Assembly (NCBI GenBank): GCA_035552095.1 | Contig: DASZMA010000059.1 | Location: forward strand, 3,145-67,144 | Length of the DNA stretch: 64,000 nt | Direction: 5' to 3' | DNA from: Bog-473 sp035552095 | Lineage (GTDB): Bacteria; Actinomycetota; Acidimicrobiia; Acidimicrobiales; RAAP-2 | Notes under the pieces: model-generated | Told to the model about the DNA's origin: nothing | Database searches by the model: none | The model's input: the letters and a program-made list of their open reading frames with translations, nothing else | Program-made: the position numbers and the translations under genes | Part shown: one piece after another, positions 40,311 to 49,345 of the stretch | Layout: every line of letters begins with the position of its first letter | Position numbering within the stretch: position 1 is the first letter of the stretch

Positions 40311-40982
40311 ATGCCGATCGTAGTGAGCACCAAAGATTGCACTGCGCTGAGCGACGCTGAGCTGGGGGAGATGGCGGATCTTTGTGCCGATCGTCCCCCG
40401 GGGTTCGATATCGGGTTCCTGTCCAAGGAGCGCGAGTCGTGGGTGTTGATCACGCACGCCCGGGAGGGGAACAAGCTGCGGGGCTACTCGTTCTGCACCC
40501 TCGAGAGGATCGGTGGCACGCCATCGCTCCTGGTCGGGCTGGCCCTGGTCGACCGCACGGCGCGGGCCGAGGCCGCCCTCAAGGGGATCATGGCCGACCA
40601 GTACCGGCGGGCCCTGCTGGCCTTCCCGGACGAGGACGTCCTGCTGGGCACCCGGCTGCTCTCACCGGAGGGGTTCCGGGCCTTCACCGGGCTGCAGGAC
40701 GTCGTGCCCTTCCCCGAGCACAAGTCGTCGGGCGAGGAGCGGGCCTGGGCCCGCCGCCTGTCCAAGCGCTTCGGCTGCGAGAGCCGCCTGGACGACCGCA
40801 CGTTCGTGCTCAAGGGCGACGGCTCGGTGGCCGGCGGCCTGGACTTCGTGGCGCCCAAGGTGAAGATCCCCGAGGGCGTCGAGAGCCACTTCAGTGACTT
40901 CGACGCCGGCCGGGGCGACCGCCTGGTCACCTTCGGTTGGGCCATGGCCGAGGACCTGGCCGGGGGCAAGCTCGGCCGTTAG
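40311..40982 (+). CDS. Uncharacterised protein
   Basis: I do not recognise this 223-residue soluble protein with confidence. It begins VVSTKDCTALSDAELGEMAD, continues with strands such as ESWVLITHAREGNKLRGYSF and GTPSLLVGLALVDR, then a helix-rich middle (ALKGIMADQYRRALLAFP) and a C-terminal stretch naming no motif. The strand-helix order loosely resembles an acetyltransferase fold, but no acetyl-CoA loop (Q/RxxGxG/A) is visible. There is no signal peptide or membrane helix. Its likely leaderless promoter supports expression. Confidence 0.7.
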   Translation: MPIVVSTKDCTALSDAELGEMADLCADRPPGFDIGFLSKERESWVLITHAREGNKLRGYSFCTLERIGGTPSLLVGLALVDRTARAEAALKGIMADQYRRALLAFPDEDVLLGTRLLSPEGFRAFTGLQDVVPFPEHKSSGEERAWARRLSKRFGCESRLDDRTFVLKGDGSVAGGLDFVAPKVKIPEGVESHFSDFDAGRGDRLVTFGWAMAEDLAGGKLGR

Positions 40983-40987
40983 GCCGT

Positions 40988-41731
40988 TCAGCCGCGCGGC
41001 AGTACGGCGGCGCACACCTTGTAGCAGTGGCCGTCACGCGGCTGGCTCACCGTCACCAGCAGGTACTGCGGGTCGAAGCCGAGCGCGTTGGCCAACCCCT
41101 TGCCGCTGAGACGCTCGCGGCGGGCCGCATCGAGGGCGCGGGCGGCGTGGGCGTCCTCCACCGGGAGCCACACGTCGTCGCGATCCCAGCCGAACCGCAC
41201 CCAGGTGGAGCGGTCGGCCTGGCGCCGGATCAGTTGCGGGCTGCGGGTGGGCTCAATGAGGGCCACCGAGGGGCGGAAGCCCCGGAACTCCCAGTAGGGC
41301 GCGGACGGCCCGGGGAAGCCCAGCAGGGGCCCCTCGGGGCTGGCCACCATGCGCCGCAGCAGCTTGCGCAGCTGGCGGCCCTTCAGCGTCCCCACGTGAC
41401 GGGGCAGGTCGGCCGCCGTGGTGGCTTCGGGCTGGGCCAGGTCGTCCCGCTCGGGGTCGTCGGCCAGCGTCACCTCCACCACGTCGAAGGCCTTGATATC
41501 GGGCTCGTGGTCGTCGGGCCAGGGCACCCGCACCCGCATGACGGTCCGGGTGGCCAGGTCGACCACCGTGGTGTCCTCGGTGGTCGAGGCCAACACCAAC
41601 AGGTGCAGGGTGGACCCGCCCGAGGTGGGGATGCGCTCCCGCCGCCGGGCCGAGCGCCGGACCAGCTGCCCCGGATTGGCCGTGGTGGTCGGGTGGGGGC
41701 GCTCCATGGGGTCGAGCGTGTCCCCGGTCAT
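40988..41731 (-). CDS. Uncharacterised protein downstream of yyaL
   Basis: This 247-residue protein of unknown function is translationally coupled to yyaL: its ATG at 41731 overlaps the yyaL stop (ATGA). Visible features are a basic, disordered N-terminus, a strand-rich middle (LHLLVLASTTEDTTVVDLAT), a Lys/Arg helix (LKGRQLRKLLRRMV) and an aromatic segment (APYWEFRGFRPSVALIEPT). Two cysteines lie near the C-terminus (HCYKVCAAV). No membrane helix or known motif. Confidence 0.7.
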   Translation of the reverse strand: MTGDTLDPMERPHPTTTANPGQLVRRSARRRERIPTSGGSTLHLLVLASTTEDTTVVDLATRTVMRVRVPWPDDHEPDIKAFDVVEVTLADDPERDDLAQPEATTAADLPRHVGTLKGRQLRKLLRRMVASPEGPLLGFPGPSAPYWEFRGFRPSVALIEPTRSPQLIRRQADRSTWVRFGWDRDDVWLPVEDAHAARALDAARRERLSGKGLANALGFDPQYLLVTVSQPRDGHCYKVCAAVLPRG

Positions 41732-43743
41732 GGGCGCAGCCCCTCCAGCTGGGTGGCCAGGGTGGCCACGTCGGCCGCCGGGGCCTGGCAGGCGAAGCCC
41801 CGGCAGACGTAGGCCGACCCCGACGGGCGGTCGGCGAAGAGGGGGGAGCCGTCGGCCTCGCCCCAGGCCAGCACGGCGGCGGGCAGCCAGTGGCGGCGCA
41901 CCTCGGCCACCAGGTCGGGCCGGTCCCCGGTCACCACGATCTCCTGGCGCCCGGCCAGCAGCGGCAGGGCGGCCACCAGGTCGGCCAGGGCGCTCGGGTG
42001 GCGCCGCAGCAACGGCAGGGCGAGGGACACGGTGCCCTCGACGGCGGTCCGCACCTCGAGCCGGTCGGCCAGCGCGTCGACCCGCAGCAGGGCCCACACC
42101 GCGATGGAGTTGGTGGCCGGCAGGGCGCCGTCGACGAACTCCTTGGGCCGCACCACCAGCGCCTCGGCGTCGTCGCCGGTGGTGAAGAAGCCGCCGGCCG
42201 CCTGGTCGGTGAAATGCTCGAGGAGCTCGGTGGCCACCTGGTCGGCCCGGCTCCGCCACTGCGCCTTCCCGGTCAGCTCGGAGAGCCGCAGGCAGGCCTC
42301 GATGAGCCAGGCGTGGTCGGCCGCCACGGCCAGGTGCCGGGCCCGGCCGCCCTGCCAACTGCGCATGAGGCGGCCGCCCTGGTACATCTCGGCCAACAGG
42401 AACTCCCCGATCTCCTCGGCCCGGCGGGCGTACTCGGCCGAGCCGGTCACGGCAGCCACCTCGGCCAGCGTGGCCACCATCATGGCGTTCCACTCGGTGA
42501 GCACCTTCTCGTCGCGGGCCGGCTGCACCCGCTGGGCCCGCACGGCGGCCAGCAGGCGGCGGGCCTCCTCAATCTCGGGGGGCCGGCGCAGCGGTGCCCC
42601 GACCGGCCGGCAGGGGATGGAGCGGCCCTCCCAGTTCCCGGCCTCGGTGATGCCGTACCACTCGGCCGCCGGCTGGACCAGGGCCGCCGGCAGGGCCTGG
42701 CGCAGCTCGGCCAGCGTGAAGGTGGCGTGGCTGCCCTCCACGCCGCCGGCGTCAGCGTCAAAGGAGGAGTAGAGGGCGCCCTCGGGGGTGGAGAGGTCGC
42801 GCAGGACGAAGTCGAGCGTCTCGGTCACCACGGCCAGGTAGTCACTGTGCCCGGTCTCCTGCCAGGCGTGCAGGTAGGCCCGGGCTAACAGGGCCTGGTC
42901 GGTCAGCATCTTCTCGAAGTGGGGGACGAGCCAGCGGTGGTCGGTCGAGTAGCGGCAGAAGCCGCCGACCAGGTGGTCGTAGAGGCCTCCGGCGGCCATG
43001 CCGTCCAGGGTGGTCAGCGCCATTTGGCGCGAGCGTTCGGACCCGGTGCGGCGGTGGTGGCGCAGGCAGAGCTCGACCAGGGTGGGGCGGGGGAATTTGG
43101 GCGCCGGGCCGAAGCCGCCCCAGTCGGGGTCGAAACCCGGGGCCAGGCTGTCCACCAGCTGATCGATCAGCTGGTCGGGATTGAGGGCCGCCGACGGGAC
43201 CAGTGGGCCGCCGCCCTCCTCGGCCGCCATCGACTCGGCCAGGCGCACCTCGCGCTTGACTGCGTCGACCAGCGCGTCGGCCTGGGCCAGCACCTGCTCG
43301 CGTTCGGTCTCCCACGCCGTGCCCAGCGCCTCGATGACCCGGCGGAACGACGGCATGCCGTGGCGCTCCTGGTCGGGAAAGTAGGTACCGGCATAGAAGG
43401 GTCGCCCGTCGGGGGTGCAGAAGACGGACATGGGCCATCCGCCCGACCCGGTGAGCGCCTGGGTGGCGGCCATGTAGAGCGAGTCGAGGTCGGGCCGCTC
43501 CTCCCGGTCGACCTTGATGGAGACGAACCAGCGGGCCAGGTCCTTGGCCGTCGCCTCGTCCTCGAAGCTCTCATGCGCCATGACGTGGCACCAGTGGCAG
43601 GAGGCGTAGCCGATGGACAGGAAGATCGGCTTGTCCTCGCGCTGGGCCCGGGCCAGGGCCTCGTCGCCCCAAGGGAACCACTCGACCGGGTTGTCCGCGT
43701 GCTGGCGGAGGTAGGGGCTGGTTTCGTCCGCCAGATGGTTCAC
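41728..43743 (-). CDS. Thioredoxin-domain protein YyaL (DUF255, SSP411-like)
   Basis: The 671-residue protein has an N-terminal thioredoxin-like domain (NHLADETSPYLRQHADNPVE, then SCHWCHVMAHESFED with a CxxC, and SGGWPMSVFCTPDGRPFYAG) fused to a long alpha/alpha-barrel of the glycoside-hydrolase or epimerase type, with repeated Trp/His motifs such as FEKMLTDQALLARAYLHAW. The family is conserved from bacteria to human SPATA20, but its biochemical role is unsettled. The start is GTG 43743, matching the conserved N-terminus; upstream sequence belongs to the divergent SDR gene. Confidence 0.88.
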   Translation of the reverse strand: MNHLADETSPYLRQHADNPVEWFPWGDEALARAQREDKPIFLSIGYASCHWCHVMAHESFEDEATAKDLARWFVSIKVDREERPDLDSLYMAATQALTGSGGWPMSVFCTPDGRPFYAGTYFPDQERHGMPSFRRVIEALGTAWETEREQVLAQADALVDAVKREVRLAESMAAEEGGGPLVPSAALNPDQLIDQLVDSLAPGFDPDWGGFGPAPKFPRPTLVELCLRHHRRTGSERSRQMALTTLDGMAAGGLYDHLVGGFCRYSTDHRWLVPHFEKMLTDQALLARAYLHAWQETGHSDYLAVVTETLDFVLRDLSTPEGALYSSFDADAGGVEGSHATFTLAELRQALPAALVQPAAEWYGITEAGNWEGRSIPCRPVGAPLRRPPEIEEARRLLAAVRAQRVQPARDEKVLTEWNAMMVATLAEVAAVTGSAEYARRAEEIGEFLLAEMYQGGRLMRSWQGGRARHLAVAADHAWLIEACLRLSELTGKAQWRSRADQVATELLEHFTDQAAGGFFTTGDDAEALVVRPKEFVDGALPATNSIAVWALLRVDALADRLEVRTAVEGTVSLALPLLRRHPSALADLVAALPLLAGRQEIVVTGDRPDLVAEVRRHWLPAAVLAWGEADGSPLFADRPSGSAYVCRGFACQAPAADVATLATQLEGLRP

Positions 43744-43797
43744 GGCTCTCGATGCTACGGCCCACCGGGGCCGGCCCCTGCGTGCAAGGCTCCGGAG

Positions 43798-44565
43798 GTG
43801 GAACTCACTCTCGAAGGAAAGACCGCCCTCGTCACCGGGGCCAGCCGAGGTATCGGCCTGGCCACGGCCGCCCGCTTCCTCGAAGCCGGGGCCAACGTCA
43901 TGCTCTCCTCCCGCACGGCCGCCGACCTGGCCGAGGCGGTGGCCGGGCTGGAGGCGACCGGGGTGCCGGCGGCGCGGGTGGCCTGGCAGGCGGCCCACGT
44001 GGGCGATGCCGAGGCGGCGCGGGGGTGCGTGGCGGCCACCATCGAGCGGTTCGGCGGCCTGGACGTCCTGGTCAACAACGCCGGCACCAACCCCTATTAC
44101 GGCCCGATGATCGACATCGACGTGGCCCGGGCCCAGAAGACCTTCGAGGTCAACCAGCTGGCCGTGCTCATGTGGACCTCCTACGCCGTCAAGGCCGGGC
44201 TGACCGATTCGGTCATCAACGTGGCCTCCATCGGCGGCCTGGGCGTCGAGCCGGGCATCGGCTGGTACAACGTGACCAAGGCGGCCGTGCTGCACATCAC
44301 CCGACAGCTGGCCTTCGAGCTGGCCCCCGGCATCCGGGTCAACGCCCTGGCGCCCGGGCTGGTCAAGACCAAGCTGGCCCAGGCCCTGTGGGAGTCGGGG
44401 GAGGAGCGCATCGCCGCCCACATCCCGCTGCGGCGGCTGGGCCTGCCCGACGACGTCGCCACGGCGGCGCTCTTCCTGGCGTCGGAGGCGTCGTCGTGGA
44501 TCACCGGGCAGACCCTGGTCGTCGACGGCGGCACCACCCGGGTGCCCACCGGCGGGGTGGGCTGA
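43798..44565 (+). CDS. Short-chain dehydrogenase/reductase (FabG-like)
   Basis: This 255-residue NAD(P)-dependent oxidoreductase has the cofactor loop ALVTGASRGIGLATAARFL, NNAGTNPYYG, the catalytic Ser in NVASIGGLG and YNVTK (Tyr-x-x-x-Lys), and ends with GQTLVVDGGTTR. Substrate is unknown. GTG start at 43798. It lies just upstream of the carboxymuconolactone-decarboxylase/ECF41 pair but on the far side of the ECF41 promoter; oxidoreductases are among the typical partners of ECF41 sigma factors, so it may belong to the same functional unit. Confidence 0.9.
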   Translation: MELTLEGKTALVTGASRGIGLATAARFLEAGANVMLSSRTAADLAEAVAGLEATGVPAARVAWQAAHVGDAEAARGCVAATIERFGGLDVLVNNAGTNPYYGPMIDIDVARAQKTFEVNQLAVLMWTSYAVKAGLTDSVINVASIGGLGVEPGIGWYNVTKAAVLHITRQLAFELAPGIRVNALAPGLVKTKLAQALWESGEERIAAHIPLRRLGLPDDVATAALFLASEASSWITGQTLVVDGGTTRVPTGGVG

Positions 44566-44570
44566 GGCCG

Positions 44571-44616
44571 GGCTGTCACATTCGGCGGCTGTCACATTCG
44601 GCCGGGCAGTTCCGTC
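44571..44616 (+). promoter_or_regulatory. ECF41-type promoter with tandemly duplicated -35 element
   Basis: TGTCACA (44590-44596), 16 bases, CGTC (44613-44616) fits the known ECF41 target consensus TGTCACA-N16/17-CGTC. A perfect 16-base tandem duplication (GGCTGTCACATTCGGC at 44571-44586 and 44587-44602) adds a second TGTCACA at 44574-44580, which lacks its own correctly spaced -10. The promoter precedes the decarboxylase-like and ECF41 genes, so the operon is probably autoregulated. Confidence 0.8.
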
Positions 44617-44652
44617 TCAGTAGGTGACGAAGAGGACGAAAGGTGGTGCGAC

Positions 44653-45240
44653 ATGGCGCATGTCCCGTTGGAGAACACTCGCCGGGCACTGATCCCCCGG
44701 CTGGCCCGGCGCTACGGCAAGCGGCAGTTCGGCCGGGCGGCCGATCCGGTCGGCGCCGCCTCCCACCACTCCGGGGTGCTGGTGGCCATGGGCCTGCTGG
44801 AGACCGCGGTCGACCGGGGCTGGAAGAAGCTCGACCCGACGCTGCGCTGGCTGGCCGTGCAGGCGACCGGGATGCGCATCGGCTGCTCGTGGTGCACCGA
44901 CTTCGGCTACTACGAGGGCATGAACCACGGCATTGACCCGGCCAAGGTGCGTGCCGTGGCCAATTGGCGTGACAGTTCCCTCTACGACGAGCGCGAGCGC
45001 GCCGTGCTCGAATACGCCGAGGCGGCCACCGCCACCCCGGCCGAGGTCTCCGACGACCTGGCGGCCCGGCTGCACCGGCACTTCAGCGACGCCGAGATGG
45101 TCGAGCTGGCCGGCTGGGTGGCGCTGGAGAACTTCCGCTCCCGCTTCAACGCCGGGCTGGGGCTGAAGAGCCAGGGCTTCTCGGACAGCTGTGAGATCCC
45201 GATGCGGGCGAATGGGCCTGGTGCCGCTGCCGTCAACTGA
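44653..45240 (+). CDS. Carboxymuconolactone decarboxylase/AhpD-like protein
   Basis: The 195-residue helical protein contains the AhpD-type active site GCSWCTDFGYYEGMNHG, with the CxxC and downstream His, and the following DERERAVLEYAEA helix. Such proteins act as peroxidase-like or decarboxylase-like enzymes; this subgroup is the classical partner of ECF41 sigma factors. AAAGGTGG precedes the ATG. The gene lies directly behind an ECF41-type promoter and overlaps the sigma factor gene. Confidence 0.9.
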   Translation: MAHVPLENTRRALIPRLARRYGKRQFGRAADPVGAASHHSGVLVAMGLLETAVDRGWKKLDPTLRWLAVQATGMRIGCSWCTDFGYYEGMNHGIDPAKVRAVANWRDSSLYDERERAVLEYAEAATATPAEVSDDLAARLHRHFSDAEMVELAGWVALENFRSRFNAGLGLKSQGFSDSCEIPMRANGPGAAAVN

Positions 45241-46108
45241 GGACGCGGACGCGGCGGCCTTCGAGCAGTGGCGCCCGCTCCTCTTCAGCATCGCCTACCG
45301 GATGTTGGGCAGCGCGGCCGACGCCGAGGACATGGTGCAGGAGGCCGGCCTGCGCTGGCTGGCCCGGGGCGGCGAGCCGGTCGAGTCGGTCCGGGCCTAC
45401 CTGGTCACCATCGTCACCCGGCTCTGCATCGACCAGCTCGGCTCGGCCCGGGCCCAGCGCGTCACCTACGCCGGGCCGTGGCTGCCCGAGCCGGTGGTGG
45501 TCGAGGAGGACTCGGCGCTCGAGCAGGCCGACACTCTGTCGCTGGCCTTCCTGGTCCTGCTGGAGGAGCTCACGCCGCCGGAACGGGCGGCCTATCTGCT
45601 GCATGACGTGTTCGGCTACCACTTCGACGAGATCGCCCGGTCGCTCGGCCGTACCCCGGCCGGCTGCCGCCAGCTGGCGGCTCGGGCCCGTCAGCGCATC
45701 GGCGACCGCCGGCAGCGCTTCGACGCTGACCTGGGCCACGGCCGTGAGCTGACCCGCCGCTTCCTGGTGGCCTGCGGGACGGGCGACCTGGACGGCCTCC
45801 TGGGCCTGCTGGCCGACGATGTAGTGGTCTGGACCGACGGTGGCGGCCGGGTGCGGGCCGCCCTGCGACCGGTGGTGGGACCGCACCGGGCCTCGCGCTT
45901 CCTGCTCAACGTGGCCAAGAAGGCGACGGGGCTGCCCCAGGAAACCAGGCTCAACGGCCAACCGGCCACCGTGTTCATTGAGGCGGGCCGGGTGGTCATG
46001 GCGCTGGTGCTGGACATCCTCGAGGGCATGGTGGTCGGCGTGCGGGTGGTGTCGAACCCCGAGAAGCTGGAACGCCTGAGCGCGGCGCTGGTGCCCGAGC
46101 CGCGCTGA
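45212..46108 (+). CDS. ECF41-group sigma factor with SnoaL-like C-terminal domain
   Basis: ECF41 sigma factors carry a built-in regulatory domain instead of a separate anti-sigma factor. Region 2 (QWRPLLFSIAYRMLGSAADA, then EDMVQEAGLRWL) and region 4 (LTPPERAAYLLHDVFGYHFD, then EIARSLGRTPAGCRQLAARA) are followed by an NTF2/SnoaL-like domain. All three ECF41 signatures are present: WLPEP in the linker, DGGGRV in the SnoaL domain and NPEKL near the end. ATG 45212 is chosen; GTG 45191 is an alternative. It overlaps the CMD gene. Confidence 0.92.
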   Translation: MGLVPLPSTEDADAAAFEQWRPLLFSIAYRMLGSAADAEDMVQEAGLRWLARGGEPVESVRAYLVTIVTRLCIDQLGSARAQRVTYAGPWLPEPVVVEEDSALEQADTLSLAFLVLLEELTPPERAAYLLHDVFGYHFDEIARSLGRTPAGCRQLAARARQRIGDRRQRFDADLGHGRELTRRFLVACGTGDLDGLLGLLADDVVVWTDGGGRVRAALRPVVGPHRASRFLLNVAKKATGLPQETRLNGQPATVFIEAGRVVMALVLDILEGMVVGVRVVSNPEKLERLSAALVPEPR

Positions 46109-46112
46109 GCGC

Positions 46113-48641
46113 CTACTCGTACTTGAGCGCCTCGAGGATGGGGGTGCGGGCGGCCTGGCGTCCCGGCCACAGCGCGGCCAGCACCGCCACCACAATGGCG
46201 ATCGGCCCGTAGGTGAGCAGCGAGGCGAAGTCGGGGGCATAGGTGTCGTGGTAGCCGGCCAGGAGCGGCGTCACGTCGAGCAGGGCGGACAGCAGGAGCA
46301 GGCCGAGGACGGTCCCCATGACCAGCGCCACCAGGCTGACCGCCAGCGCCTCGGCCACCACCATCCGGAACAGCTCGCGCGGCGTCATGCCCACCGCCCC
46401 CAGCAACCCGAACTCGCGACGGCGCTGAATGCCGGCCAGGAGCAGGGTGGAGAGGACGCTGATGAACGACACCAGCAGCAGGGCCCGCTGCAGGACCTCG
46501 AAGGGGGCGAGCTGGCCCGAGACGCCGTTGTCCGACGTCGTGAGCTGCTGGCTCGGGGTCTGGAACTTGAGGTAGGGGCCGAGATGCTCGGCCCGGGCCA
46601 ACGCGGCCACGTGGGCGGGTGAGGCCCGGGCCGTCAGCACCAGGGCGGCCGCCGTCGGCTGCTGGGGGCCGAACAGGTGCTGGCGCAGCGACGCCGTCAT
46701 GTACACGTTGTCGCCCGCCGCGTTGCCGTCATTCCAGATCCCCTGCACCTTGACCGGCACCAGTCCGGTCGGCGTATCGATGCGGAGAAGCGACCCCGGG
46801 TGGATGTGGTCCCGGCGGGCCAGATTGGCCCCGATCAGCACCTGGCCGCGCTCGAATGGGGCCGGGTCGGCCGTCCCGGCGAACACGTCGACGTTGAAGC
46901 TGGGGTAGCGGTCCGCCTCGACCAGGGTGAGCTGGCCCACGGCGTGGCCCGACAGCTCACCGTTGAAGGTGTCGACGCGGGCCACCCCCGGCAGCTTCGA
47001 CAACGTCCGCAGGATCGGCGCCGGCAGTTGGCCGTCGGTGTTGTACCCGTTGGCGCTGGCGTAGGTGGAGACCAGCACGCTGTGGGCCTGGGAGGACCGG
47101 GCCAGTCCGGTGGCGATGTCCTGGTCGATGGCGCGGTTGTAGCTGCTGGTGATGAAGGCCACGCCGATGGCGGCACCGATGGCGACGGCCATGACGCCGG
47201 TGCGCCCGGGCTCGCGGACCAGGTTGGCCAGGCCCAGCCGGCTCACCCCGCCGCGGAACCGGCCGGTGCGGATCAGGCCCCGGATGGCCACCGGGGCCCA
47301 GCTGCCGCTGGCCAGGGTGGCGAAGATCGCCGCCACAATGAAGCCGGCTAGCGCCGCCACCGGTTGCCACTGGGCCAAGGACCCGTTGCGGTCGCCCAAC
47401 CAGCTCACGACGACGCCGGCCACGGCCAGTGCGGTGTAGAGCAGCGCGTAGCCCACCGTGGCCCGGCTCGAGGTCCGCTCCCGCCGTTCCCGGCCGGAGA
47501 TCTCGGCCGCAATGTCGGCCCGCATGGCCTTGCGCACCGGGCGAACCGCGGCCAGCAACCCGATCACGGCGCCGATGACCACCCCGGTGATGTAGGTGGA
47601 GGACGAGGTGTGCACCTGGATGGGGACGCCGGCCAGGCTCACGGTGAGGTGGCTCAGCGTGGCCACAATGGGCTGGGCCAGCCCGATGCCGCCCAATGCG
47701 CCGAGGAGGCCACCGACCGCGCCCAGCACGCCGGCTTCGAGGAGCGGCCCGATGAGCAGCACCGCCGGGGGAGCGCCCACGGCGGCCACGATGGCGTTGT
47801 CGCGCCGGCGCTCCTCCAGGGTCAAGGAGATGACGTTGTAGACCAGGACGACGGCGATGGCCGAGGCCAGCAGGGCCAGCAGGGCCAGGATCGGCGTGAA
47901 CGAGCTGATGGCCAACGAGACCGACGCCGGCACGGCGGTGGCATCGACCACGCCGTCCCACGGGCCGACGGCGCGGGCCAGGCGGTGGGCCAGCGCGGTG
48001 GTCGATACCCCGGCGGCGGGGACGACATAGACGTCGTCGATCCGCCCGTTGCGGTCGAACTGCTGCTGGGCCAGGGCCAGTGGCATGACGACGACGTCGC
48101 CCCGATTGACCGAGTCCAGTGAGGCCAGCGCGGTGGCGTGGCCCAGGGTGTCGATGCCCCGGTTCGTCTCCAGCCATGACCGCCCATTGAGCCGCTGCCG
48201 CAACGACCGGGCGATGAACATCTGGCGGCCGCTCGGCGCCGCTGTTGAGGCCGACGAGGTGCAGCCGATGCCGTCGACCAGCGAGCCGTCGCTGCAGTTG
48301 ATGCCGAGCAGGAGGACCGTCTGATGGTGCCCGTTCGAGAGGCGGACCACCGAGATCGCCTGGACCACCGGGACCACGGCCTTCACGCCGGGGGTCGAGG
48401 CCGCCGCGCTCAGCGCGGCGAAGTCGATGCCCCCGGTGGAGGTGGCGCCGACGACGCGCAGCGCGGCCGACCCGCCCACCTGCTGGCTCAACCGGTTGAG
48501 GGAGTACGACGCGCTGGCGTTGACCACGATCACCGACAGGGCGAGCGAGCTGCCGGCCGCCACCGCGATCACGGCGATCACCATGCGCAGGCGCACCCGG
48601 GCCAGCCGGCGCAGGTTGAGCAGGCGGATGGCCCGCCTCAT
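46113..48641 (-). CDS. FtsX/MacB-type ABC transporter permease
   Basis: The 842-residue membrane protein has an N-terminal helix and two FtsX domains: large extracytoplasmic loop (residues 45-245), three helices, a further pair of helices near 400-440, a second extracytoplasmic loop (about 500-690) and three C-terminal helices ending GRQAARTPILEALKYE. This is the layout of lipoprotein or drug export permeases that work with a LolD-like ATPase, which is encoded immediately upstream (ATGA overlap at 48638-48641). The cargo is unknown. Confidence 0.9.
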   Translation of the reverse strand: MRRAIRLLNLRRLARVRLRMVIAVIAVAAGSSLALSVIVVNASASYSLNRLSQQVGGSAALRVVGATSTGGIDFAALSAAASTPGVKAVVPVVQAISVVRLSNGHHQTVLLLGINCSDGSLVDGIGCTSSASTAAPSGRQMFIARSLRQRLNGRSWLETNRGIDTLGHATALASLDSVNRGDVVVMPLALAQQQFDRNGRIDDVYVVPAAGVSTTALAHRLARAVGPWDGVVDATAVPASVSLAISSFTPILALLALLASAIAVVLVYNVISLTLEERRRDNAIVAAVGAPPAVLLIGPLLEAGVLGAVGGLLGALGGIGLAQPIVATLSHLTVSLAGVPIQVHTSSSTYITGVVIGAVIGLLAAVRPVRKAMRADIAAEISGRERRERTSSRATVGYALLYTALAVAGVVVSWLGDRNGSLAQWQPVAALAGFIVAAIFATLASGSWAPVAIRGLIRTGRFRGGVSRLGLANLVREPGRTGVMAVAIGAAIGVAFITSSYNRAIDQDIATGLARSSQAHSVLVSTYASANGYNTDGQLPAPILRTLSKLPGVARVDTFNGELSGHAVGQLTLVEADRYPSFNVDVFAGTADPAPFERGQVLIGANLARRDHIHPGSLLRIDTPTGLVPVKVQGIWNDGNAAGDNVYMTASLRQHLFGPQQPTAAALVLTARASPAHVAALARAEHLGPYLKFQTPSQQLTTSDNGVSGQLAPFEVLQRALLLVSFISVLSTLLLAGIQRRREFGLLGAVGMTPRELFRMVVAEALAVSLVALVMGTVLGLLLLSALLDVTPLLAGYHDTYAPDFASLLTYGPIAIVVAVLAALWPGRQAARTPILEALKYE

Positions 48642-49345
48642 GGCGCCGACAGGTGTCCGTCGGTCAGCGTGAAGACCCGGTCGGCCCGTGACGCCGCGGC
48701 CGCGTCATGGGTGACCAGCAGCAGGGCGGCGCCGGCCAGGCGCACCTGCTCGGTCAGCAGGTCGAGGACCTCGGCCGCGTTCACCGCGTCCAGGTTCCCG
48801 GTGGGCTCGTCGGCCAGAATGAGGGGCGCCCCCGCCACCAGCGAGCGGGCGATGGCCACCCGCTGCATCTCGCCGCCCGACAGCTCGCCCGGGAGGCGGT
48901 CACCCTTGCCGGCCAGGCCGATGCGCTCCAGCAGCTCGTCCACGCGGTGGGAGGTCTTGCCGTCGAAGATGAGGGGGAGTTCCACGTTCTCGCGCACCGA
49001 GAGGGTAGGGAGCAACTGGAAGAACTGGAAGACGAAGCCGATGTGGCGCCGCCGCACCTGGGCCAGGGGGCCGGCGCCGAGGGTGGAGAGGTCGATGCCG
49101 GCCACCTGCACCCGGCCGGTGTCGGGCTTGTCCAGGCCGCCGGCGATGTGGAGCAGGGTGGACTTCCCCGAGCCACTCGGCCCGACCAGTGACACGAACT
49201 CGCCCGGTGCCATGTGCAGGGTGGCGTCGTTGAGCACGACCACGTCGTCGCCCCCCTGCTGATAGCGCTTGGAGATGCCGTCGAGTTCGAGGGCGGGCAC
49301 CGACGACCCGGCCGACGTCCCGCCTCCTTCAGCCGCCGGGTGCAT
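48638..49345 (-). CDS. ABC transporter ATP-binding protein (LolD/MacB-type)
   Basis: The 235-residue ATPase has Walker A GPSGSGKSTLLHI, Q-loop FVFQFFQLLP, the signature LSGGEMQRVAIARSLV, and Walker B LILADEPTGNLD. It powers the FtsX-type permease downstream. Start is ATG 49345, which has GAGGAGG six bases upstream; the frame extends to 49390 but inside the padR gene. The 16-base overlap with padR suggests a single padR-ATPase-permease transcript. Confidence 0.93.
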   Translation of the reverse strand: MHPAAEGGGTSAGSSVPALELDGISKRYQQGGDDVVVLNDATLHMAPGEFVSLVGPSGSGKSTLLHIAGGLDKPDTGRVQVAGIDLSTLGAGPLAQVRRRHIGFVFQFFQLLPTLSVRENVELPLIFDGKTSHRVDELLERIGLAGKGDRLPGELSGGEMQRVAIARSLVAGAPLILADEPTGNLDAVNAAEVLDLLTEQVRLAGAALLLVTHDAAAASRADRVFTLTDGHLSAP

